Shown: piece by piece, positions 35,007 through 42,839 of the stretch
Position numbering within the stretch: the first letter of the stretch is position 1
Layout: each line of letters begins with the position of its first letter
From: Bog-950 sp964615305
Lineage (GTDB): Bacteria; Bacteroidota; Bacteroidia; Chitinophagales; LD1
Direction of reading: 5' to 3'
DNA: 64,000 nt
Assembly: GCA_964615305.1 (NCBI GenBank)
Contig: CAZTNA010000010.1
Coordinates: forward strand, 1-64,000
Made by a program: the position numbers and the translations under genes
The notes under the pieces: generated by a model
Database searches by the model: none
Seen by the model: only the letters and a program-made list of their open reading frames with translations
Told to the model about the DNA's origin: nothing

Positions 35007-36482
35007 TCAACTTGTTGTAAGATGATCTTCCATTAGTAGCATTAGGGCAAGATCAGATTCTTTGGTATGAAAACGCAGTGCTTGAAGCTTTTTCAGATAC
35101 TCAGCATTTTTTTCCTGTACTCCTTTTCCGGCCTTGGTTCGCAGCATTTCTTTCATGTAACTTATAACAAACGTGTGTATAGGTGATGTAAAAAGGTAGC
35201 TGATAAAATAGCGGTATGTGTTCTTTAAAAGGTACGTGAGGTACTGATACTCTTTCATCTCGTAGCGCAACATCAGGTTTATAATTTTTACATGTCCCAC
35301 GTAATCTTTGCGGGTTTCGTTACTGGTTAAACTCATTAATTCGTTTACCTCATGCAAACATTTATCATGATCTTTAAGTTTCAAGTACGCGTAGGCAACA
35401 ACCGTGCGTAACGTGTAAGTAAAGGTGTTACGAATAAAAGGAGACAATCGTTGTAACCCTTCCTCAGAGTAAGAAATGTAATGCTGAATTCTCTTCGGGT
35501 CGTTCTTCTTTATAGCGTACAGTAACGCAAAAATACTTACTGTTTGAAATCGGTCTGCATCATGAAACTGGCTGGTAAGTTCCATGCTTTCCAAAAATTT
35601 CAGTCGTGGTTCAAAGTCTGAAAAATCGTTAGTGAGCAGCGAGGCAGCCAAATAATGGTTATAGGCTAGTACAAGCCAATTTGAAACCGTAGGTGGAAGT
35701 TTTTCGTTTTTTACAAACTCTAACTTTTTGTTAGCGAACTCCAGATACTTTTTGTAATCTCCTAAAGCGCAATAATAAAGTGCCCAAAACTGCAGGTAAG
35801 TATGTTTTGCCTTAGCCGATTGAAGTTCTTCAAATTTCCGTAGCGTTTTTTTTCTACCCAACGTTTCAATCTCTTTCAATACCTCATTTGGGTCAGCGCC
35901 CATTTCGTAGTTCATTAACCCAAAAAGCTTAATAGATGAATTCATTACCTCGCGCAATTGTCTTATTTTTTCAATCAGCATTTCTTCTTCTTCATCTAAC
36001 TTATCAAGGTTTACCTCCGGCTCGTTTTTGTAATAGCCCATTGAAATTAAACCCCTTTGCATAGCAATCAGGTGAATACCATCTTGCAGTTTTTCGTCTT
36101 TCTCGGCTTCTTCTTTTAACTTTTCAATCATTCTCTTAGCCATACTGAAAAGACCTTTTGCCATCAGACGCTTTATGTCGAGCACATATACAGTCAGGTC
36201 ACGATCTTCGCGCACAGTAAGATCGCTATGGCGAAGAGTTTTTACGATTAAATTTTTGAGATAGTGCTTAGTTACAGCATAAGTTTTTTTGAACTGTGGG
36301 TCACGGAACTTCTTAAAAATTCGCTCTTCACTATAGCCGGTTTCGTTATTTAAAAAATCAAAAAGTTGTAGATAAATAGGACTAGAGCCCTTCTCATATA
36401 AGTTTACATACTGTGTAAAAAACTTCTTTTCACTCTTGTTTAGCGAACGTATCAGTTGAAACAACTCATCCTGATTTTCCAT
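35007..36482 (-). CDS. Helical-repeat protein of unknown function (491 aa)
   Basis: No enzyme motif is recognised. The protein is almost wholly helical and charged, with no signal peptide. The N-terminus ELFQLIRSLNKSEKKFFTQYVNLY is distinctive, followed by about 450 residues that look like tetratricopeptide-type helix pairs (QFWALYYCALGDYKKYLEFANKKLEF; LRTVVAYAYLKLKDHDKCLHEVNEL). It is probably a cytoplasmic protein-protein interaction scaffold. I believe similar proteins are common in Bacteroidota but unnamed. It is transcribed alone, with 309 bp of AT-rich non-coding DNA upstream. Confidence 0.8.
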   Translation of the reverse strand: MENQDELFQLIRSLNKSEKKFFTQYVNLYEKGSSPIYLQLFDFLNNETGYSEERIFKKFRDPQFKKTYAVTKHYLKNLIVKTLRHSDLTVREDRDLTVYVLDIKRLMAKGLFSMAKRMIEKLKEEAEKDEKLQDGIHLIAMQRGLISMGYYKNEPEVNLDKLDEEEEMLIEKIRQLREVMNSSIKLFGLMNYEMGADPNEVLKEIETLGRKKTLRKFEELQSAKAKHTYLQFWALYYCALGDYKKYLEFANKKLEFVKNEKLPPTVSNWLVLAYNHYLAASLLTNDFSDFEPRLKFLESMELTSQFHDADRFQTVSIFALLYAIKKNDPKRIQHYISYSEEGLQRLSPFIRNTFTYTLRTVVAYAYLKLKDHDKCLHEVNELMSLTSNETRKDYVGHVKIINLMLRYEMKEYQYLTYLLKNTYRYFISYLFTSPIHTFVISYMKEMLRTKAGKGVQEKNAEYLKKLQALRFHTKESDLALMLLMEDHLTTS

Positions 36483-36791
36483 AGCTCTGATTTTCTATGA
36501 GTAAATGTAGAATTTAGCGTTGTAAATGCCATAATCAGAAATATCCATTTCGAAAAATATATATGGTGTATTATGTTGATTATCTGTCATTAACAACTAC
36601 AATGCACCTTGAAAACCTTATCGGATGATGTAATGTGTTACCTAATGAGCTTAGTCATTGAAAAAATAGCTAAATAGTTGACTAACAATGAATAATAATA
36701 AAATAAAAAATTGGTACCCAAATGTACTAAAGGGCATTAGCAAACTAATGTAAAACCCACTCAGTAAGTTTGTATTACAAAATAAAAAGTC
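36483..36791. other. AT-rich intergenic region with a divergent promoter
   Basis: 309 bp with no ORF above noise. It contains a TAAGTTTG box (36765-36772) reading toward the small gene at 36792. A CTACATTTAC on the minus strand (about 36507-36516) could serve the helical-repeat gene. No RNA gene is recognised. Confidence 0.5.
36765..36772 (+). promoter_or_regulatory. -7 box TAAGTTTG before the 35-residue membrane peptide
   Basis: An exact TAnnTTTG match 19 nt before the ATG at 36792, predicting a leader of about 15 nt. The upstream -33 region has no clear TTTG. Confidence 0.45.
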
Positions 36792-36899
36792 ATGGAAAAT
36801 CCAGCTACAAAACAATTAGTGCTTTTAGCATTCGGACTGTTTTATCTTGCTTGCTTGTTTGTTTCTGTGTTTGCGTTGTTTTTCTACAGTGCAAAATAG
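36792..36899 (+). CDS. 35-residue single-pass membrane peptide
   Basis: A short ORF, MENPATKQLV followed by a continuous hydrophobic stretch from LLAFGLFYLACLF to FALFFYS, ending in AK. It would form one membrane helix with a short N-terminal tail. It has its own TAAGTTTG box upstream, and its TAG ends at the base immediately before the convergent ruvC stop. Size and composition recall small respiratory-complex or transporter-associated subunits, but no family is recognised. Evidence is the promoter placement and composition, so the call is moderate. Confidence 0.5.
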   Translation: MENPATKQLVLLAFGLFYLACLFVSVFALFFYSAK

Positions 36900-37457
36900 C
36901 TACGCTAAACGAGATGGGTTTTTTTTCAGAAAATCTTTCCAACCGGATACCTTTCCATCTACTGTCTTGTGAGTATTGCCATTAAAATAGTGACATAAAG
37001 CAGCAGCCAATCCATCAGTTGCATCTAAAAATTTGGGTTGCATTTCAAACTTAACCAACTTTTGCAACATAGCCGCTACTTGTTCTTTCGAGGCATTTCC
37101 GTTTCCGGTAACACTTTGTTTTATTTTTTTGGGGGAGTACTCTGCTACTTCAACACCTTTTGTAAGGGCTGCAGCTATAGCTACCCCCTGAGCTCTGCCT
37201 AGTTTAAGCATGCTCTGTACATTTTTTCCAAAAAACGGAGCTTCTATAGCACAAGAGTTGGGTCTGTAATTTTCTATCAGCCCTTGAATCTTTTCAAAAA
37301 TAATTTGGAGTTTTTGCAACGAGTCATCATACTTCGAAAGGTGAATAACACCCATGCTTAACAGGGTTATTTTTTGATCTTCTATTTGAATAATACCATA
37401 TCCCAACACTACGGTGCCGGGGTCAATGCCAAGTATTATTTGTCTTTTTTGCGCCAT
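36900..37457 (-). CDS. ruvC: Holliday junction resolvase RuvC
   Basis: RuvC cuts Holliday junctions symmetrically at the end of recombination, working with RuvAB. The 185-residue protein has the acidic catalytic residues in context: ILGIDPGTVVLGYGI (first Asp), CAIEAPFFGKN (Glu), and LDATDGLAAALCHYF (the last acidic pair), plus the DNA-binding YSPKKIKQSVTGNGNASKEQV segment. The ATG at 37457 is 9 bp after the LolE-like gene's stop, so the two may be cotranscribed. Confidence 0.97.
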   Translation of the reverse strand: MAQKRQIILGIDPGTVVLGYGIIQIEDQKITLLSMGVIHLSKYDDSLQKLQIIFEKIQGLIENYRPNSCAIEAPFFGKNVQSMLKLGRAQGVAIAAALTKGVEVAEYSPKKIKQSVTGNGNASKEQVAAMLQKLVKFEMQPKFLDATDGLAAALCHYFNGNTHKTVDGKVSGWKDFLKKNPSRLA

Positions 37458-37465
37458 GTTTGTTT

Positions 37466-38773
37466 CTACTCAAACCTTATTGCTTTTACCGGGCTAATTT
37501 TTGAAACCAGCATAGATGGAATTATCAGCAGCAATAAAGTAAATACAATAGTGGCTACATTCATTCCTGCAACCCACCACCAGTTAATATTCACCGGTGC
37601 GTACGTTAAGTAATAACTTTCCTGAGGTAAAGTAATAAAATGAAAATGCTGCTGTAACAAACACAGTCCAACTCCAAAAGCATTGCCTAGCAACAAACCA
37701 ATTCCCACAATAAAAGCACTATACCAAATAAATATTTTGCGGATAGAAACATTGCCCGAGCCAAGAGCTTTGAGTATACCTATCATGTTGGTACGTTCTA
37801 AAATCAAAATGAGCAGAGCTGTTATCATATTTATAGCTGCTACTACAAGCATAAGAGATAGAATAATCAACTCGTTCATAGTTTGTAAATCAAGCCAGTC
37901 GAAGATTCCGGGGCTAAGGCTTTTAATTGTTTGCACATCAAGTTTCGGATTGTTAATGCGGCTGTAAACGTCTTCGCCAATATTTTCAAGCGGATCGCGG
38001 CTCAACCGGGCAAATTTTTCTTCGCCTAACAATCCACCAAACATGGTTAAAAAGTAAGATTGACTTCTGGGCTTAAACAGATTTTCTGCACTCAAAAAAA
38101 TTTCGAACCCGCCTACGGTATCGCTACCCCAATTATTAAGCTCCTGAATAACGCGTATGTCAGTAATAGCATACTTTTTATCAAACTCTTCCATACCCGT
38201 TTCAAAGATACCGCACACCTTAAACGGGCGGTTGCGAACGCTTCTTCCCATAAAACTCACCACTACTTTGTCGTTTACATGTAGCTGCAAGCGGTCGGCT
38301 GTTGCTTTAGAGATTAAGATCGGATATTGAGTGACATTGGTATCAAACTCAAACTGTTTGCCCTGTACTAAATAAGCATGAAGGTTTTTCCAGTCGAAAT
38401 CATCGCCTACACCTTTTAAAACAATTCCTTCAAAATCATTTTTGGTTTTAAGTAAGCCGCCTTTCAATGCGGTTACTTGTATGTGTCTTGCTTCGGGAAT
38501 CAGGTCTTTATTGACATAAAAGTCTTGATTGCGGTATATGCCTTGCTCTTGTAGCGAACTGGTAAGAGAGAATGGAACAATTTCCAAATGCGACCAAAAG
38601 CTTAAAACTTTATGGCGTATTTCCGTCTGAAAACCGTTTACCATGCTGGTTGTAATTATCATGGTACTTATGCTCAATGCAACTGCAGCTATGGCTATTC
38701 GAATAATAAACGCAGAAAAACTCTTGCTGCTGCTAAAGGCAATTTTGCGGACAATAAAGAGTTCTGTGTTCAC
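37466..38773 (-). CDS. FtsX/LolE-type ABC transporter permease
   Basis: A 435-residue inner-membrane permease of the MacB/LolC-E class: one N-terminal membrane helix (IRIAIAAVALSISTMIITTSMVNGF), a large periplasmic MacB_PCD domain (about 45-265), then three helices in the FtsX domain (IILSLMLVVAAINMITALLILIL; SAFIVGIGLLLGNAFGVGL; and the last near the C-terminus). The topology and length fit a lipoprotein-releasing LolC/E-like subunit. No LolD ATPase is adjacent; the nearest ABC ATPase is FtsE at 41.1 kb. The frame begins with a GTG at 38773 and has no nearby ATG. Confidence 0.85.
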   Translation of the reverse strand: MNTELFIVRKIAFSSSKSFSAFIIRIAIAAVALSISTMIITTSMVNGFQTEIRHKVLSFWSHLEIVPFSLTSSLQEQGIYRNQDFYVNKDLIPEARHIQVTALKGGLLKTKNDFEGIVLKGVGDDFDWKNLHAYLVQGKQFEFDTNVTQYPILISKATADRLQLHVNDKVVVSFMGRSVRNRPFKVCGIFETGMEEFDKKYAITDIRVIQELNNWGSDTVGGFEIFLSAENLFKPRSQSYFLTMFGGLLGEEKFARLSRDPLENIGEDVYSRINNPKLDVQTIKSLSPGIFDWLDLQTMNELIILSLMLVVAAINMITALLILILERTNMIGILKALGSGNVSIRKIFIWYSAFIVGIGLLLGNAFGVGLCLLQQHFHFITLPQESYYLTYAPVNINWWWVAGMNVATIVFTLLLLIIPSMLVSKISPVKAIRFE

Positions 38774-38779
38774 GCGGTA

Positions 38780-38852
38780 AGTTTACAGTTTTTAGTTTAT
38801 GGTATATTATAGGTAGTTTACAGTTCACAGGTTGTAGTTTACAGTTTACAAC
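38780..38852. repeat. Degenerate AGTTTACAGTT repeats
   Basis: Three close copies: AAGTTTACAGTT (38779-38790), TAGTTTACAGTTCACAG (38814-38830) and TAGTTTACAGTTTACAACT (38835-38853). They lie between the LolE-like gene and the NamZ gene. The complement, AACTGTRAACT, also appears as a tandem at 26024-26040. Confidence 0.6.
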
Positions 38853-38896
38853 TAAAGGTTTGAAGTTTGATATATAAATTTCAGATGTTTGCGGTC

Positions 38897-40105
38897 ATGA
38901 GGAGATATGTTTTCATATTGTTTGTATTTGAGCTAATGGTTTTTAGTTCGTGCAATGCGCAAACACCTACAACATCTAAGTTGGAAACTAAAATTCAGAA
39001 GTCAGAAATCGTGGTGGGGGCTTCTCGCTTAGACATATTACTTCCACTTCTACAAAAAAGGAAAGTTGCACTGTTGGTTAACCAAACTTCGCTTTGTGGC
39101 ACATCACACCTGGTTGACACATTAGTTGCACGGAACGTGGACATTATTAAAATTTATGCACCCGAACATGGTTTTCGCGGAAGTGCTGATGCAGGAGAGC
39201 ATGTGGCTAATGGCGTAGATTCAAAAACAAACGTACCTGTAATTTCGCTTTATGGCGAAAAGAAAAAACCATCAGAAGAAGACTTGAAAGATATTGACGT
39301 GGTGGTATTTGATGTGCAAGATGTTGGCGCACGGTTCTATACATTTATCTCGACACTTCACTATTTGATGGAAGCTTGTGCCCAATTCCACAAACAACTT
39401 ATAGTGCTCGATAGACCAAACCCTAACGGCTGGTATGTGGACGGCCCGGTGCTACAGAAAAAATACAAAAGCTTTGTTGGAATGGATGAAATACCGGTAG
39501 TTCATGGTCTTACCTTAGGCGAATATGCCAACATGGTGAACGGTGAGTATATGCTTCAGGACAGCATTACCTGTAACCTTACTGTTGTAAATTGTTTGAA
39601 CTACAATCACACCATGCGTTACTCATTACCTGTTAAGCCATCACCAAATTTGCCTAACGATGTGGCTGTGTATTTATACCCAAGCATCTGTTTTTTTGAA
39701 GGCACTAATGTTTCTATAGGACGAGGCACCGATGCCCCGTTACAAATGTTTGGCGCTCCTAAAATTACCGGTACTTCATTTTCGTTTACCCCCGAGAGAA
39801 AATCAGGAGCTAAAAACCCTCCCCATCTAGGTAAAGTATGTTATGGATACGATTTACGAAATACAGACATGAGCCAACCGGGCATTCATCTTGGTTACTT
39901 GCAAAAAGCATTTTCGGTTTACAGCGATACATCCGATTTCTTTTTGCCGAATTTGTTTTTTGATAAGTTAGCCGGCAACAGTTTGTTGCGTGAACAAATT
40001 AAGAAAGGCAAAAGTGAACAAGAAATAAAAGTGAGCTGGCAACCAGCTTTACACAAATACAAACAAATGCGGAAGAAGTACTTATTGTATCCCGACTTTG
40101 AGTAG
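38897..40105 (+). CDS. NamZ/YbbC family (DUF1343) lipoprotein, probable exo-N-acetylmuramidase
   Basis: A 402-residue DUF1343 protein. The family includes NamZ, an exo-acting N-acetylmuramidase (GH171) that takes MurNAc off peptidoglycan fragments. The signal peptide ends in the lipobox VFSSC. Family motifs: VALLVNQTSLCG, IYAPEHGFRGSADAGEHV, FDVQDVGARFYTFISTL and LIVLDRPNPNG. It is therefore expected in the periplasm or outer membrane, recycling or feeding on cell walls. The ATG at 38897 gives the best signal peptide; two upstream in-frame ATGs are less likely. No other MurNAc catabolic genes are adjacent. Confidence 0.88.
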   Translation: MRRYVFILFVFELMVFSSCNAQTPTTSKLETKIQKSEIVVGASRLDILLPLLQKRKVALLVNQTSLCGTSHLVDTLVARNVDIIKIYAPEHGFRGSADAGEHVANGVDSKTNVPVISLYGEKKKPSEEDLKDIDVVVFDVQDVGARFYTFISTLHYLMEACAQFHKQLIVLDRPNPNGWYVDGPVLQKKYKSFVGMDEIPVVHGLTLGEYANMVNGEYMLQDSITCNLTVVNCLNYNHTMRYSLPVKPSPNLPNDVAVYLYPSICFFEGTNVSIGRGTDAPLQMFGAPKITGTSFSFTPERKSGAKNPPHLGKVCYGYDLRNTDMSQPGIHLGYLQKAFSVYSDTSDFFLPNLFFDKLAGNSLLREQIKKGKSEQEIKVSWQPALHKYKQMRKKYLLYPDFE

Positions 40106-40156
40106 AAAAATCCGTTTGTTTAACTTCTTCTTGTATTTGTGTAGATGATTTGAAAA

Positions 40157-41077
40157 ATGAAAAAACTTAGAATTGTTTTTATGGGAACCCCTGAGTTTGC
40201 AGTGCCAATGCTCCACACACTACTGCAATCGGAACACGAGGTGGTGGGTGTAGTAACTACTCCTGACAAACCAGCAGGAAGAGGTATGCAACTGATGGAA
40301 AGTGATGTAAAAAAATACGCAAAAGAAAAGGGGCTTCTTATTCTTCAACCTGAAAAGTTGAAGAATGAAAATTTTTTGACAGAACTAAAATCGCTCAACG
40401 CAGATTTGTTTGTTGTGGTGGCCTTTCGCATGTTACCCGAAGCGGTTTGGAATATGCCTGAACTTGGCACTATTAATTTACATGCATCACTGTTACCTCA
40501 GTACCGCGGTGCTGCTCCCATTAATTGGGCCATTATAAATGGTGAGTCAGAAACGGGCGTAACTACGTTTTTTATTCAACATGAAATAGACACCGGAAAA
40601 ATCATTTTCAACGAAAAAGTAATGATTGATTCTGATGAAAATGTGGGTGAGTTATATGTAAAACTGATGCAAACAGGAGCAACCGTACTTGGTAAAACAG
40701 TAGATGCCATTGCTGATGGAAATTATCCTCAAACACCACAAGACCACATTACTAATATTAAACATGCACCAAAAATTTCTAGGGAAACATGCCGAATAGA
40801 TTTTACAAAAGAAGCTTTACAGGTACGCAATCTCATTAGAGGATTAAGCCCGTATCCCGCAGCATTTACTTTGCTCGGTGGCAAGGTGCTGAAAATTTTC
40901 AAGGCAACTGTAAACAACACCTCTTCGGGTGTAGAGGGAACAACCGAAACTGACGGCAAAACTTTTTTCCGCTTTTTCTGTAAAAACGGGGCAATTGATG
41001 TATTAGAGTGCCAAATGGAGGGCAAAAAGAAAATGGGTGTAGAAGAATTCTTGAGAGGTTATAAGGCTAGTGCTTAA
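40157..41077 (+). CDS. fmt: Methionyl-tRNA formyltransferase
   Basis: Formylates initiator Met-tRNA using 10-formyl-tetrahydrofolate. The 306-residue protein has IVFMGTPEFAVPMLH, the formyl-folate site signature INLHASLLPQYRGAAPINWAI, and the C-terminal OB-fold domain (QVRNLIRGLSPYPAAF). def, its usual neighbour, is not beside it. Its stop overlaps the convergent ftsE stop by 2 bp. Confidence 0.97.
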   Translation: MKKLRIVFMGTPEFAVPMLHTLLQSEHEVVGVVTTPDKPAGRGMQLMESDVKKYAKEKGLLILQPEKLKNENFLTELKSLNADLFVVVAFRMLPEAVWNMPELGTINLHASLLPQYRGAAPINWAIINGESETGVTTFFIQHEIDTGKIIFNEKVMIDSDENVGELYVKLMQTGATVLGKTVDAIADGNYPQTPQDHITNIKHAPKISRETCRIDFTKEALQVRNLIRGLSPYPAAFTLLGGKVLKIFKATVNNTSSGVEGTTETDGKTFFRFFCKNGAIDVLECQMEGKKKMGVEEFLRGYKASA

Positions 41078-41766
41078 CCCTTTACATTAATTCCTTGTTC
41101 TTGTTGGATAGTATTGCTAGAGCAGCTAAATATTTTTGATGGATACTTGTCAATTATTTGGTAGTTGTGAGTAGCCATTAAAATAGCGGTGTTGTGCTCG
41201 CGGTTAATTTTTATGAGCAGGCGAACAATTTCGTCAGACGTTTCGGGGTCAAGATTGCCTGTTGGTTCATCGGCAATAAACATTGGAGGATTGTTAAGCA
41301 GGGCACGTGCTATGACAAGCCTTTGCTGTTCACCACCTGAAATCTGAAATGGCATTTTGTTTAATAAGTGCGAAAGCCCAACTTCATTTAATACTTCGGC
41401 TATTCGCTCTTCTCGTTTGCTTTTGTTTTCCCAACCGGTGGCGCGCAACACAAAATCAAGATTACTTTGAACTGTTCGATCGTGCAGTAGTTGAAAATCC
41501 TGGAACACTATACCTAGTTTTCTGCGCAGAAAGGGCACTTCTTTTTTTGTAAGTGTTTTGAGGTTGTAGCCGCATACCGTGGCGCTGCCGTCTTTGACAC
41601 GAGCTTCACCGTAAAGAGTTTTAATAAAGCTGCTTTTACCCGTGCCTGTTTTACCAATCAGGTAAACAAACTCACCTTGTTTTAGCTCAAAATTTACATC
41701 GCTCAAAATCTGCGACTCTCCCTGGTAAACATTTACATGACTGTAGCTGATTACGGTTTCTTCCAT
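41074..41766 (-). CDS. ftsE: Cell-division ABC ATPase FtsE
   Basis: The cytoplasmic ATPase that pairs with FtsX to activate peptidoglycan hydrolases at the septum. The 230-residue protein shows Walker A LIGKTGTGKSSFI, Q-loop GIVFQDFQLL, signature ISGGEQQRL, Walker B PPMFIADEPTGNLDP and the H-loop ILMATHNYQ. It starts at the ATG at 41766 (upstream frame is not homologous). Its partner ftsX is about 4.6 kb away, separated by rpmI-rplT and the ribF cluster. Assignment to FtsE over LolD rests on similarity to FtsE around YQGESQILSDVNFELKQGEF and is good but not certain. Confidence 0.85.
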   Translation of the reverse strand: MEETVISYSHVNVYQGESQILSDVNFELKQGEFVYLIGKTGTGKSSFIKTLYGEARVKDGSATVCGYNLKTLTKKEVPFLRRKLGIVFQDFQLLHDRTVQSNLDFVLRATGWENKSKREERIAEVLNEVGLSHLLNKMPFQISGGEQQRLVIARALLNNPPMFIADEPTGNLDPETSDEIVRLLIKINREHNTAILMATHNYQIIDKYPSKIFSCSSNTIQQEQGINVKG

Positions 41767-42173
41767 GGATACTCTGTTATGAAGCACAAAATTGGAAATA
41801 GACCACAGAAGAGCAATGGACGATACTAACAAGCAAAAGTTGTACGTATAGAAGAAGAAAGATTCACCTCAAAGTTCCCCGCTACGGCTTTTACTTTGAA
41901 CTTAGCATGTAACAGAACTACAAATACAAACAATTATACATGCGCGGTTGATTTGTCTCAAAAATCAGCATAAGTATCAAGGTCAAACAATGAGGGTTCC
42001 CTTTTCTCTGGTAATCAAAGGGGGGCAACGTAAGCTAAATAGTTTAATAGAACTCAAGTTTTCATACATAATAAATAAACTTACTTATTGGGTGCCCTGG
42101 AACAAAACAGGGGCGGGGGGTTGGTTTTTTAGAAACTACGGATATATTTGCCGTCCCAAAATTTTAAACAACC
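41767..42173. other. Intergenic region upstream of rpmI
   Basis: 407 bp between ftsE (leftward) and rpmI. A 77-codon open frame at 41948-42181 looks spurious. A short CCCTG/CAGGG hairpin lies at 42095-42112 and is followed by the rpmI promoter. There is no infC or thrS, which commonly precede rpmI in other bacteria. Confidence 0.55.
42121..42150 (+). promoter_or_regulatory. rpmI-rplT promoter: TTG, 19 bp, TATATTTG
   Basis: TTG at 42121-42123, a 19-bp spacer and TATATTTG at 42143-42150. The box ends 23 nt before the rpmI ATG, predicting a leader of about 20 nt. Confidence 0.65.
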
Positions 42174-42371
42174 ATGCCTAAACAAAAAACAAACTCCGGA
42201 GCCAAGAAGAGATTCAAAGTAACCGGATCAGGTAAAATTAAGCGCGCTAAGGCATTTAAGCGCCACCTGCTGGGCCGTAAAAGCAAGAAAAGAAAAGAAG
42301 AACTTGCCAAAGCAACTATAGTACACAAAAGCGATGTGCCGCGTGTGAAGATGCTTTTAGGTATGGCGTAA
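42174..42371 (+). CDS. rpmI: 50S ribosomal protein L35
   Basis: A 65-residue basic protein with the L35 signature: MPKQKTNSGAKKRFKVTGSGK at the start, then the AKAFKRHLLGRKSKKRKEEL region. It is the first gene of the rpmI-rplT pair, 42 bp before rplT, under the promoter at 42121-42150. Confidence 0.98.
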   Translation: MPKQKTNSGAKKRFKVTGSGKIKRAKAFKRHLLGRKSKKRKEELAKATIVHKSDVPRVKMLLGMA

Positions 42372-42413
42372 TAATTACCCGGAAATTTGAAAACAGAATA
42401 AAATTAAGATACA

Positions 42414-42758
42414 ATGCCACGTTCAGTCAATGCAGTAGCTTCGAGAGCAAGACGCAAAAAGATACTAAAGAGCGCCAAGGGATATTTCCTGAGCCGCAGT
42501 AAGGTTTATACAGTAGCACTTAATGCCGTGCAAAAAGCAGGCGTATATGCCTACAAAGGCCGAAAACTTAAAAAGAGAGATTACCGTGCCCTTTGGATTA
42601 CCCGTATTAACGCGGCTGTTCGTGAAGAAGGGTTAACTTATTCAAGATTTATTTCTAAATTAGCTAACGCAAATGTTGAATTAAACAGAAAGGTGTTGGC
42701 TGACTTGGCTTTGAACAACCCAGATGCGTTTAAGGCAGTAGTTGCAAAAGTAAAATAG
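42414..42758 (+). CDS. rplT: 50S ribosomal protein L20
   Basis: A 114-residue primary rRNA-binding protein needed early in large-subunit assembly, with MPRSVNAVASRARRKKILK at the start, then YRALWITRINAAVREEGLTYSRF. In many bacteria L20 represses its own operon; the short leader here shows no obvious mimic of its binding site. It is followed by a terminator at 42791-42829. Confidence 0.98.
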   Translation: MPRSVNAVASRARRKKILKSAKGYFLSRSKVYTVALNAVQKAGVYAYKGRKLKKRDYRALWITRINAAVREEGLTYSRFISKLANANVELNRKVLADLALNNPDAFKAVVAKVK

Positions 42759-42790
42759 TAGACTCCCAACTTTTAGTGTTTTCATAGGTT

Positions 42791-42829
42791 CAAAGTTGGT
42801 CGTTCGCAAGAGCGGCCACTTTGTTTTTT
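42791..42829 (+). terminator. rplT terminator
   Basis: CAAAGTTGGTCGTTC pairs with GAGCGGCCACTTTG (one bulge and G-U pairs), followed by six T at 42824-42829. Confidence 0.75.
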
Positions 42830-42839
42830 GAGCCGTTTC

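Noticed and set aside
41948..42181. 77-codon ORF before rpmI
   Set aside because: It crosses the rpmI promoter and start, has no recognisable family and looks like chance.
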